A DNA stretch of 64,000 bases from Coenobita brevimanus. Lineage: Eukaryota; Arthropoda; Malacostraca; Decapoda; Coenobitidae. This document shows, piece by piece, positions 47,161 through 57,604 of this stretch (within the stretch, counting starts at the first letter, position 1; every line of letters starts with the position of its first letter). Below the pieces are notes generated by a model. That model was not told the origin of the DNA. It saw only the letters and a program-made list of their open reading frames with translations, and made no database searches. The stretch lies in NCBI GenBank assembly GCA_032717465.1, contig CM064732.1:31911138-31975137 (forward strand), in the 5' to 3' direction. The translations under genes and the position numbers were made by a program.

Positions 47161-49128
47161 AGATAGATATACAGATAGTCACATAAATAGATAGACAAAA
47201 TGTGTGTTCCTGCGTAGGCCTACCTGTGTATATTTGGGGATGATATGAGGAGAAGCAATGGGTGAGTGTTCTTGCGTTGTTTGTTTACGAATGGGAGAAG
47301 ACATAGATAGATAAACTGATAAATAAATATCGGTTTATATAATTTTCTTATTTTCCTCAATTTGATCCGTCACTTTCTTTTTCTCTATCTTCTTACTCCC
47401 CTTTCTTCCCCTCCCCTCTTTCATCCTTTTGTCTCCCCTTTACTTCATACTTGGATATCCTTCAGTGAATCCTAGAACTGTTACCTTAGTCACATAGCAG
47501 CAAGCCATGAGAGCAGACATATAATTATGTTCTTTGAATTCCTTTATACCTTTACAGATTCCCTTTTTCATCGTTCCACTGTTTCCACCCTTATAAACCC
47601 GCTCTCCTTGCCCGCACACTTCTTCGTCCTCCCACTCCTTTCTCTTCTTCCTTGCCTTCTTATCCTTTCTACCATCCCCTTACTTCCTTTATCTCTTCCC
47701 ATCCCATTCCTTCTTCGTCTCCTTCTCACCTCCTTTTATTTTTTTCGCCCTATCTCCATTTACTTCGCCCTCCCATCCACTCTTCCGTTCCTCCTCTCCC
47801 TCCTATCCCCTGCCCTCCCTCCCCTTTTCTGCTTTCTTTCCTCTCTCATACCTTTTCCAACTTTCTTTTTTTTTCCTCCACTCCCCACTCTTCTGACTTC
47901 CTTCTCTTTCTGTTTCTCCTCGTTCCTTATACCTCCTCCTCCTCTTCCTCCTTCCCCTTGCACTCACTCTTCCTTCTCCCTTCAATTTTTCCCCCTCGCC
48001 ATCCGTCCCTCTCCCAGTCTCTTTGTCTCCCCCATCCATTTCTTGCTCCTCATGTCTATTCCTCCTAACTCTTACTTTCTCATCCCCTTTCGTTCCTTTC
48101 ACACTGCCTTTTCTTCTCCAGTTCCCACCTCATCGTGTAGTCCACCTGCCACTCCATCACTCAACCTCCCACTCCATCGTCCTTCCACTACACCTCTCAC
48201 CCTACTTTTCCTTCCTCTCCATGTCCCACTCTACCTTCCACCCTTCCACCGCCTACTCCACTAGGGTCCTTTGATTTTAACATGGTGGAGTTTTTCCTTC
48301 TTTTGCTGCCTGTTTTCCTCAGTACAGAAGCAGATTAAAATACCACGGCTCCACATCCTTTCCATGGCACTTCTTCTTGACTTTCGCTATATCCTTGTGC
48401 TTACCTTTTGCTATAGCTCAGCATTCAAGATGGAAAGGTGTTAGTTTTAGAGCAAGCTAAACTGAAGTGATTGTAGTACCGACTTAGAGAACCGTCAGAT
48501 TTCTAAGCCTTAAATAGCTCCACAGCGAAACAATCAAGACTCTCACGCACGAGTTACGATGAACTGCATGTGATATTTACAGCATTTTAGGCGATTAAAA
48601 AAATATATATACGTGAAATGATGGTTTTTCTCATCACTGTCTTCGTCTTCTTGTCTCCCTACCCCCGACACGTCTTGCTGTCTCTCGCTCCTCTTCCCTC
48701 TCCTCCTCCCTCTCCCCTTTTGCCGCAGCTGCTATCCCCCCTCCCTCCCCACCCGCGACACGTCTTGCTGCCTCTCCCTCCTCCTCCTCCTCCTCCTACT
48801 TCTTCCCGACATGTGAAACTAATCTCACTCTGTTGCCTTCCCCTTCGCCATTAACGGTGAAACAAAAAGTCATTGCCATCCATTCCATTGGATGATATGA
48901 ATTCCCTTTCTCCTCCTCCTCCTCCTTTCTCTCTTCTTCTCCTTCTTCTTCTTCTTGTTCATTTTCTTCTTTCTCCATTCCCACACCATCATCATTAGCA
49001 TTGCCAATAGTACAAAACAACAGAAGATGGTACGTGAAATGGTGGTTTTCCTATCGTTGTCTTCGTCTTCGTCTTCTTCCGTCTTCATCATCATCATCAT
49101 TGCCTTTAGTGCAAAATAACAGATGATG
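46930..49128 (+). repeat. Outer inverted duplication, left arm
   Basis: Matches the reverse complement of 60313-63150 in colinear order. Landmarks: GACCTTGCGGTGTTTGTTTACG (about 47068; partner about 63000), GTTTATATAATTTTCTTATT (about 47331; partner about 62790), CAGATTCCCTTTTTCATCGTTCCACT (about 47557; partner about 62290), CCACGGCTCCACATCCTTTCC (about 48342; partner about 61475). The CT-rich tract 47590-48280 pairs with an AG-rich tract in the partner. A (GA)n run lies at 47090-47158. No genes. Confidence 0.85.
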
Positions 49129-49143
49129 ACGCATGAAATACGT

Positions 49144-49403
49144 GAATAATAATCTGTTATCCAGTGTCTGATTTCGTAGCAAACTGACCTGACATATTGG
49201 TAGAAAATAGGGCTATGATGGTGTCATTTGGTGGAAAATAGGTGTCACCATCACTATGATGACACCATCATAGCCCTATTTTCCACCAAATGACATTAGT
49301 ATAGCCCTATTTTCCACAAAATGCACCATCACAACCGTATTTTCCACCAATATGTGAGGTTAGTAAGTTACGAAATCAGTCACTGGATAACAGATTATTC
49401 TTC
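49144..49403. mobile_element. 260-bp foldback repeat (near-complete palindrome)
   Basis: The left end, AATAATAATCTGTTATCCAG, has its reverse complement at the right end, CTGGATAACAGATTATTCTT. The inner parts also pair: TAGGGCTATGATGGTGTCAT with ATGACACCATCATAGCCCTA. CTATTTTCCACC and GGTGGAAAATAG words recur in both orientations. No open frame. It is probably a foldback-type MITE; the target duplication is not clear. Confidence 0.75.
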
Positions 49404-49712
49404 TCTAATGCAAAGCTAACAGGTAACATCAGTCCTTAATAGTTTTTTTGTTTCGCAGCATCTCGAAATGGTTTGATCTTTGCGCTGGCATGAGTCTGTT
49501 CAACAAATGGGACAGATACCGTTTGTAGGTTTCATTTTGCTGAAGTAGTTTGATACATGTACTAATATTGTTAATCCAGTTGGATTAACACCGATGTGTA
49601 GCTTGAGATGAAATGAGAGACTAGATGAGATTAAACCATCATCATCATCATCATCATCACCATGTAACGACGTGAGTATATCAACCGATACAATAATATA
49701 TTCGCTGTGAAA

Positions 49713-49792
<80 letters not shown>

Positions 49793-49874
49793 CCGCGAAG
49801 TTAATTGCCAAGAGGACAGCTTCTCTCTCTGTGGTAGTCACTCATAAAAGAAGTGATACCTCGCTAGCCAACCC
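49404..49874. other. Unpaired spacer with long (GT)n
   Basis: Unrecognised DNA, a (CAT)n run at about 49638-49660 and a (GT)n run at about 49714-49791. It separates the outer and inner left arms. Confidence 0.6.
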
Positions 49875-52055
49875 CTCCGCGTTTAGTCTGGCAACTTGTA
49901 AGCTTTACAACTTCAGGTGATTCGAGTTTGGCTTTGAGATACCATGCCTGAGCGAACCCCAACTCGAATTTAGTTTAGCTTCCTGATGAACTAATGTAGC
50001 TATGTTATGCGCAGAAATGCTCTTTGTAATATTGCTTTGTATATTAAATAATTGCATCATAGTGCAAGCAGCAAATCTAAACGCGATAGATAATCAAATA
50101 TTCAACACTTTCACAATGTAGCATCTATCACTCACATTAAAACATGATGAGTCGATGGACAAAAGAAAAAAACGATGTATCTGCCAATGATTTCCAACTA
50201 CTGTATTCCTCATACATCTCAAAGCATTCCGTTAAAGTGATTATTATAACTTGCACACCGTAGCCTAACGTGTGACATTACGTTAAAAAATTTAATGTCA
50301 CATTATTGACTGGGAGTTACTACGTCGGTACATATCCCGGAATGACCAATAATTAATCATGTGCTGACCCGCGCATTAGGCTATAAACATCTTTAGGCTA
50401 AAAAAAGAAAAAAGAAAAAGTGTCATTAATACGAGGTTGCTCAGTTTTAAAGTTGGCATCTCTTCTTGCTGTGTAATCTCGAGGTAGGCTACAACACCAT
50501 GGTGAAAGAGGGACACCTCTTTGACGTTATTATGGTTTCATTATTTTGACGAGGTTTGTAAAATAACTGTGCTCTTGATCACCTCGTCAGAAAAAAAAAA
50601 AATAATAAAGATGCATAACCTGCATCTGATTTTATGACGTAGTACTGCATACAATATATTACCATGGGCATGGTACTGCCATAACTAAAACAGCAGTTTA
50701 CTGCTGAGATAAAGATGGAAGTTATACTTCTGTTAAGCTATGAGTTTCAGATCACTTCTGTAGAAATGCTGCATTACGTGCCTCGTGACATTTTTCGGAA
50801 TACCGGTATGAATTTGTACATTATCGTTCGTTTGTTGATTTTTTCAATCGTTTAATGTTAGGTATTGCATGCTACTCTAGAAAAATAATATGGCATTGAA
50901 ATGTGTAATTCCATCAGTGTAATGTTTTAGTTCAATATCTTAGATAATGCATATTCTGAATATCTCACTCGAAATTTTAGCATATCACTGTTGGCCCCAT
51001 AAATATCATGCAGTACAAGAAGAATTTTTACAGTAGCTTGGTTACGTATCACTGTCCGAGTTGCATTCTACTGAAAATACTCCTTTTATCATCTCAATCC
51101 CCGAATTTCATAGATTATGTTTCTTCTTCACAGTATACTGTAATTTTAATGTCCGATAATTGTGGAGGTAATATCAACGAATTCCGAGGTTGCAATTTCC
51201 GTCGTGGACTGTGATTCCGAAGCCTGAAGCGAAGAGCTGAATTTGTGAACCCAGATTAGTATTAATATCAATCATTTTTTCTCTGTAACCTACCACATAT
51301 CTGTGAGTGAGGGGATGTGTCAGTGCTAGAGTAAACGCTAGTTTCTCCACATCTCTACAATATATGCATGGGTGAATGGGATGTCACTGCCAGGGCGAAC
51401 GCTAGCCTGGCCACGTGTCAGCCACATTATGTATGTGTTGAGCAGGTGTGTCAGTGCAAAAGCAAACGTTAGCTTGGTCACCTCTCAACCATATATGTAT
51501 TGACTGAGATGTGTCAGTGTCAAAACGAACGCTAGCCTGGCCAAGTCTCTACCATATATGCATGGTTGAAGGGAGTGTGTCAGTGCTAAATCACATGCCA
51601 ATCTGGCCATATCTCTGGCTCAAATGCATAGAGGAGGGAAAGTAACAGCGCCTAATTACTTCTTTACCTGGTCAGATCTCCCTCACATTCAACTTCATGG
51701 GTTACCGTAGTAGTGCATTTACGAATTTCAGAAGGCTTAAGCTCTAAAGACGGAGGACATAATCGTTTGCTGGTTCAGTTTGCCCCACGTCCTACTTTTG
51801 GTGGCAAGAGGCCCAGTAGGTTGCCCGTGAGTGCGCGTTTACGCACCCACATCGACAGGGCGCACCCGGGGGGGGGGGGGAAGGGGGCCATGGCCTCCCC
51901 CTGAAATTTCCTTCCTTGTAAGAAACGAAATACACTATAAGTCGCTTTTAAAAATCTTGATTTTTTCTAGCCACAATTTTCATTTTTATGGGCCCTCAGA
52001 AATATATTCCTGGGTGTGTCCTTGCACGTCGACATGCACACATACATGCACACAT

Positions 52056-52096
<41 letters not shown>

Positions 52097-52100
52097 AGGC
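49875..52100 (+). repeat. Inner inverted duplication, left arm
   Basis: Pairs with the reverse complement of 54424-57240. Landmarks: GTAAGCTTTACAACTTCAGGTG (about 49898; partner about 57210), the GATTAATTATTGGTCATTC complement near 50350 (partner 56768), CTACTTTTGGTGGCAAGAGG (51792; partner 54590), and the CA run at 52057-52096 (partner GT run 54424-54469). It retains the uninterrupted TTAA (51146-51149) into which MITE copy C inserted in the other arm. No genes. Confidence 0.88.
51293..51670 (+). repeat. ~64-bp degenerate tandem repeat, about six copies
   Basis: Units begin near 51293, 51347, 51411, 51478, 51541 and 51606. They share CCACATCTCTACCATATATG-like starts and GTGTCAGTGC...AACGCTAGCCTGG ends. 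The inner right arm carries the mirrored array, so it predates the inverted duplication. Confidence 0.85.
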
Positions 52101-52658
52101 ACGGATTCCGAGTAGGGACTGGCGTAGGAGGCGTTTGCCCCCTTATTTTAGGCAGATCAATTATTATTTATAGTTAATTGACTATGACGGCATAATATAA
52201 GTATTAGACGTCGTACATAAATACATTCAAGGAATCATCATGATTAGATGAGGGAACTGGTGATAAACTGTGTTGAGTTTCACAATGCGTTTTCAAGAGT
52301 TCATACTTGTAAATCTAAAATGGATCATGCCACCGTTTTCCAGAGTGCTGCATCCAGCTCTGACCAACCCCCTTCCACATCCACTCACCTCCCCCCCGCC
52401 TTCCGACACCAAGATGTAAGCCTCCTCCACCCACACACACACAATATCCACGCATGTTTCTTTGCGGTAATATGATGCTCTTCACTGCTGCTCAGTTTTT
52501 GTTGTTTTCTGCACCTGAAATCACTGCCTCTGATTCATGGAGGTTGGACCCATTTGTTCCTGGCGCATGTATTAAGACATCACACCCTCAAGTACGATGA
52601 CGTCTAATTATTATGTTTATTCATTATTAGTACGATTTAACGTGGAAGACTTATTTTG
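52101..52658. other. Central spacer of the inverted duplication, first part
   Basis: Unique-looking DNA between the inner arms. A 75-residue frame at 52248-52475 has no recognisable domain. Confidence 0.5.
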
Positions 52659-53005
52659 GGGCGCGGTGGCAGACTCGGTAGAGAGGCGGCCTGCAGTCCT
52701 AATGGACCCAGGATTGATTCCCTGCTGCGGCAGGGAACAGCTTAAGGATTTTAATTTCATAAAAAGCAGAATTTTCTGATCTACCAGAAGACCCGCCTAC
52801 ATGTCATAAAAGAACCCCCGCTAATATCATTACACCAGTCCTGTATGAGACAGCCTTAGCATGTATTCAATATGGACGGAGGTTGTTAGCCCCGAAGTGG
52901 TGGCGTGTGGAGATGTAGGAGGACAACTGGGCCGCAAGGAGGACTACTGGGACTTGGGAATAGGACCTGAAGCCTTTGCCCAGAGTCGGACACGTACAAA
53001 GAAAA
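52659..53005 (+). mobile_element. tRNA-derived SINE, family 2, copy 2
   Basis: Aligns with 23715-24054 through GCCTGCAGTCC, GATCTACCAGAAGACCCGCC, ACACCAGTCCTGTATGAGAC, GCATGTATTCAATATGGACG and CAGAGTCGGACAC. The head is complete (GGGCGCGGTGGCAGACTCGG), but box B is damaged (GGATTGATTCC) and the tail is short and mixed. It has a ~15-base partial duplication near 52930 (GAGGAC-ACTGGG). This is an older copy than the one in gag. Confidence 0.92.
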
Positions 53006-53206
53006 TACTACCGAAAAACTTTTGCCATCTTGAGGTCTTCGTAACTTATATAGAATTGCCTGTTGGTAGCCAGATAAGTATTATCACGTAATCATAATGA
53101 TAGGGACACTTATTTTATTGAACGTTTATGCCAAAAGTATGGTGCTGGACTTCGGTTTGAGCAACCATTGACTTAGTATGTGGTGGTCTTTGGGTATGGG
53201 GCTCAT

Positions 53207-53402
53207 GACCTGTTCTCTGTATAGTTATTACTGAATTAAAAAAACACAAGCACAGATATTTCTGGTTGTCATTACCTCCGCCAACGAAGTTGGAGGTGGT
53301 TCCCATGACCTGTTCTCTGTATAGTTATTACTATTAAAAACCACAAGCACAGACACTACTGGTCGTCATTACCTCCGCCAATGAAGTTGGAGGTGGTTAT
53401 GT
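53207..53402 (+). repeat. 98-bp tandem duplication
   Basis: CATGACCTGTTCTCTGTATA occurs at 53207 and 53305. The following ~95 bases, including CCTCCGCCAA(C/T)GAAGTTGGA, are repeated with few changes. The duplication involves the left end of the repeat element at 53370-54297. Confidence 0.9.
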
Positions 53403-54297
53403 ATTCACCTATATTTGTCTGTTTGGTTGTTTGTTTGTACACATGATATCTCCAATGAATTTCAATTAAATTTTGTGGTCGCCTGGGCCACATTTGAAAG
53501 AATTGGTTACCAGCCTTGATAGCTAAGCTGGCATTGTTTTCAGTTTGTCTGTGTGTGTGTCTGTCTTAGCACAATTTCACAACCGCTCATCATCACAAAA
53601 TTTTAGTGTTTTACGAGTGTGTAGTAGGGGAAAAAATAGATCACGAGTTCGAAATTGGTGAAAGTAGGTCACGGTCTGTGTGTTTGTTACCACGGTAACT
53701 TAGCAACCGCTCACGATATCACCAAAACTTTTAAGGGATGTGTAGTAGGGATGAAAATCTCCTACGAGTATTGTTTTCAGTTTGCGTGTCTTTGTGTCTG
53801 TTGGCACGATAACTTCGCAACCGCTCAAGATATTAAAACAAAATTTTACAGATGAGTAGTAGGGATGAAAACCTCTTACGACTTTGAAACTGGTAAAAGT
53901 AGATCAAGGTCTTTGTGTCTGTTACCACGATAACTTCGCAGCCGCTGAAGGTATTTAAAAAAAAAAATACAGGTCTGAGGTAGGAATGAAAATCTTCGAC
54001 GAGTTCGAAATTAATGAAAGTAGGTCAAGGTAAAGGTCATATTCCGAGCCGCGCTAGATATGTATCGCCTCGTGACTGGTGTGCTTCCGGGAGGAGCCTC
54101 TAGTTAAATTTTGGGGTGGATCTGGTTCTGGACCAGGATCCTATGTATCCTGCACAATATAAGTTCTCAATGAATTTCAGTGAATTTTTGTGAAAGTGTG
54201 GACCATGGCTCAAAAAAGAACTGGTAAAATTTGAGGACTGACCCGGATCCGGATCCGGCATTGGCGGAGGTATGCGGTCTCTGATTGGTTTCTAGTT
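53370..54297. mobile_element. Dispersed-repeat element with inverted CCTCCGCCAA ends
   Basis: The left end ACCTCCGCCAATGAAG faces a right end CATTGGCGGAGGTATGCGG, followed by CTCTGATTGGTTTCTAGTT. This end signature is, to my knowledge, widespread in invertebrate and fish genomes. The inside contains four ~120-bp tandem units starting at about 53579, 53703, 53817 and 53939 (each with CAACCGCTCA and GTAGTAGGGATGAAAA words). No coding capacity. Confidence 0.55.
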
Positions 54298-54419
54298 AAA
54301 ATAAGGGGTGCCCATAACTTTTCATTACATGCACCAAAAAGTCAGAGTATGTTCTCATTATAATCGACTGTGGCACAATGTAATAGAAAAGTCTAACAAG
54401 GCAACGTTCCATCCGTGTC

Positions 54420-54471
<52 letters not shown>

Positions 54472-54711
54472 GTTTGTGCGTTCACCTGCGTGTTTGTGTG
54501 TGTGGAGAGTGCATGTATGTGTGCATGTCGACGTGCGTGTGTAAACACGCACTCACAGGCAACCTACTAGGCCTCTTGCCACCAAAAGTAGGACATGGGG
54601 CAAACTGAACCAGCAAACGAATTATGTCCTTTGTCTTTAGAGATTAAACCTTCTGAAATTCGTAAATGCACTACTACGGTAACCCACGAAGTTGTATGTG
54701 ATGAAGATTTG

Positions 54712-55130
54712 ACCAGGTAAAGGAGTAATCAGGCACTACTACTTTCCCTCCTTGATGCATATGAGGCATAGATATGGCCAGATTAGCATGTGTTTTAGCA
54801 CTGACATGTCCCTTTCTATGCATATGTGATAGAAATGTGGCTAGGCTGGCTGTTGCAATGGCTGTGAGACATCCCTTGACCCACACATATGCGGCAGAGG
54901 CGTGGCCAGGCTAGTGTTTATTTTGATTCTGACACATCTTCTCAACCCATGCATATATGGTAGAGATGTGGCCAAGCTAGCATTCATTTTGGCATTGACA
55001 CACCTGCTCAATGCACACATTTGCCCTGGCAGTGAGACATCCCATTCACCTTTGCATCTGTTGTAGAAATGTGGACAAGCTAGCGCTTACTCTAGCACTA
55101 ACATCCCCTCACTCACAGATATGTGGTAGG
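54712..55130 (-). repeat. Mirrored ~64-bp tandem array
   Basis: Reverse-complement counterpart of 51293-51670: GTGGCCA(A/G)GCTAG, TGACACA and CATATATGGTAGAGATGTGG words at similar spacing. Confidence 0.85.
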
Positions 55131-55271
55131 CTACATAGGAGAAGTTATTGATGTGAATACTAATCTGGGCTGACAAACTCGAGCTATTGAGCTTCGAGCT
55201 TTGGGTTCACAGTCCATGGCGGATATTGCAACCTCGGAATTCAGTTATATTATCTCCACAATTATTGGACA

Positions 55272-55993
55272 TTAACCTGCCCTGTCCCGTTGACGTACAT
55301 ATGCACCCGAACGTTTTGTCACTATGACTCCCGTAATTTTCGGTACGTATACGCGGGACACTTTCCTCTACCCAAGGCCAGGTGGAGACAATGCCTTAAT
55401 CCACATGACCCCCCCCCCCTACGCCATTGTCTCGGCAACTCACCTGTTACCAGTAACCTGGCCAGTAAACACATGTTGCATCACAGTACGAAATTCAAGG
55501 CGAGAGTGATTCCCCATTCGATGATATTGTGGAGGACAAAGTTTATGTTCCGCCAGAGGAAGAAATGATCAGAAGTGATGAGGAGGTAATGTCACCAAGG
55601 AAGGTGAAATATGTTGATGTGTTTGGTGAGTGAAACAACGTATCACTATATTACTGTGTGAAAACCAATATACTCCTGTACTACATATAAATTCGTACCA
55701 AATAAATAAATATCTACCTATTCTGATTGGTTTGGAATCGTTACCACTCCAATAGAAAACATCTTCTCTGGAACCAGGCTCGATAGAAAACAGTACAGGT
55801 GAGGGGAAGGCCATCTGTACTGGGCATTTCTAAGCTCAGGTGAGCACTTTCTCCCTGAATTTTTGATGTTTCTCATAAAAAGTGGAGGTTTTAGCAAAAA
55901 AAAAAAAAGAAAAAAAAGAAAAGAAAAGAAAATCTGCTGGGATTGGGGGGGAGGGCTCATTGGTGAGAAATCTGATGGGACGTGGCGAGTTAT
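55272..55993 (+). mobile_element. piggyBac-like MITE, copy C
   Basis: TTAA at 55272-55275 and TTAT at 55990-55993 (one base changed) bound it. The ends read CCTGCCCTGTCCCG and CTCGCCACGTCCCA inward. The interior matches copies A and B, including CAACTCACCTGTTACCAGT and CCAGTAAACACAT segments. The open frame with CLGNSPVTSNLASKHM is frameshifted relative to copy B. The unoccupied site survives in the left arm. Confidence 0.93.
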
Positions 55994-57240
55994 AATTACA
56001 GTATATCATGAAGAACAAGTATAATCTATGAAATTCTGGGATTGAGATGATAAGGAGTCTATTTACACAAGAATGTATCTTGGACAGTGATACATAACTG
56101 AGGTACTGTAATAATTTTTCTTGCACTGCATGATATTAATTTTATGGTGCCAACAGTGATATGCTCTAATTTTATGTGAGGTATTCAAAGGATGCATTAT
56201 CTACAACTTATTACACGAAAATGTTACACCAGTGGAGTTACACATTTCAACGCCATATTTTTCTGGAGTAACGTGAAATATCTAACCATAAAAGGGAGGA
56301 AATCAATAAACGAACGATAATGCAAAAATTCATACTAGTATTCCGTGGAAACGTACGCGAGGCACGTAATGCAGTATTTCCACAGAAGTGATCTGTAACT
56401 CTTGCCTAATAGAAGTATAGCTTTCATCTTTATTTTAGCAGTAAATTGCTCTTTTAGTTATAACAGTATCATGCCCACGGTAATATTTTTTTATTCAGTA
56501 ATACGTCATAAATCGGATGCAAATTATTCATCAAAGAAATTTTTTCTTCAAAGTCATCGAGATCACAGTTAATTTACAAACCTCATCAAAACAATGAAAC
56601 CATAATAATGTGAAAGAGGTGTCCCTATTTCACCATGGTGTTGTAGCCTACCTCGAAATTACACATTATGAAGACATGCCACCTTTAAGATTAAGCAGTC
56701 TCATGTGTTTGACACTTTTTTTTTTTTTTTTAGCTTTAAGATGTTTTTAATGTGCGAGTCAGTAAAGATTAATTATTGGTCATTCGTGGACGTGTACCGA
56801 CATAGAAACTCCAAGTCGGTTGTGACATTAAGTTTTTAAACGTAACGTCACAGGTTAGGCTACGGGATATACGTTACAGTACAATAATCACTTTAAAGGA
56901 ATGTTTTCAATTGTGTGGGGAATAGTTGGAAATCATTTGCGGATACGACATCGAAATTGTTTTTGTGCTTCCACTCATCATGTTTAAATGGAAATTATGG
57001 AAGTTTTCAACATTAGATTATCTATTGAGGTTAAAGGATTTGCCACTTGAACTATGGTGTGATTTTTTAATATACAAAGCAATATTACGAAGAGCATTTC
57101 CGCACACAGCATAACTACATCAGTTCATCAGGAAGTGAAGCTACATTCGAGTTTGGGGTTCGTTCAGGCATTGTATCTCAAAGCCGAACTCGAATCACCT
57201 GAAGTTGTAAAGCTTACAATGTTGCCACGTGAATCGCGGA

Positions 57241-57604
57241 GTGACTGTACCTCTTATCTATCCACTCACTGTAACAGCTTAATAACTTTACTCCTATTTA
57301 GTGTTTCATACTTTATTACTACTACCACTGGTCTATTTTGTTCAGTTTCAGGAGGATTCCTACTATTATCCAGGGTAAAGAATACTACAATTTTAACCCC
57401 TGCAGCCGCAAAAAATCTTTCCGTACTTGAACAGAGTCGTCGGATTGTAGTGAAATTTAAGAAAGAAAAAAAAGGTGTAAAAAGAGTAAAATTATCATAT
57501 CTCCCAGTATCATTTTTGTTCTTTACTTACTTCACTTTCTTGTCATCGTCATCATAATGCCACACCTCATCTTTCTGCCTTTTTTTTTTTTTTTTTTCAC
57601 TCAA
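57241..57604. other. Unrecognised DNA
   Basis: Lies past the end of the inner right arm. A 140-residue frame (57135-57557) spans the arm boundary and has no recognisable domain. A poly-T run at about 57580-57598 abuts the LINE. Confidence 0.5.

Larger units (their letters stand above)
54424..57240 (-). repeat. Inner inverted duplication, right arm
   Basis: Reverse-complement partner of 49875-52100, interrupted by MITE copy C (55272-55993). Without the MITE its length is about 2.1 kb, close to the left arm. By eye, several 100-base stretches differ at about one base in five, so the duplication is old. Confidence 0.88.

Noticed and set aside
47527..48264. 245-residue Ser/Pro/Leu/Phe frame, and similar frames at 61705-62351, 10682-11230, 45265-45810 and 57792-58601 (minus)
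   Set aside because: They are products of polypyrimidine/polypurine tracts, or of the strand opposite the RTE LINE. Composition explains the lack of stops.
57135..57557. 140-residue open frame as a host gene
   Set aside because: It spans the boundary of the inner right arm, has no recognisable domain, and ends in low-complexity sequence.
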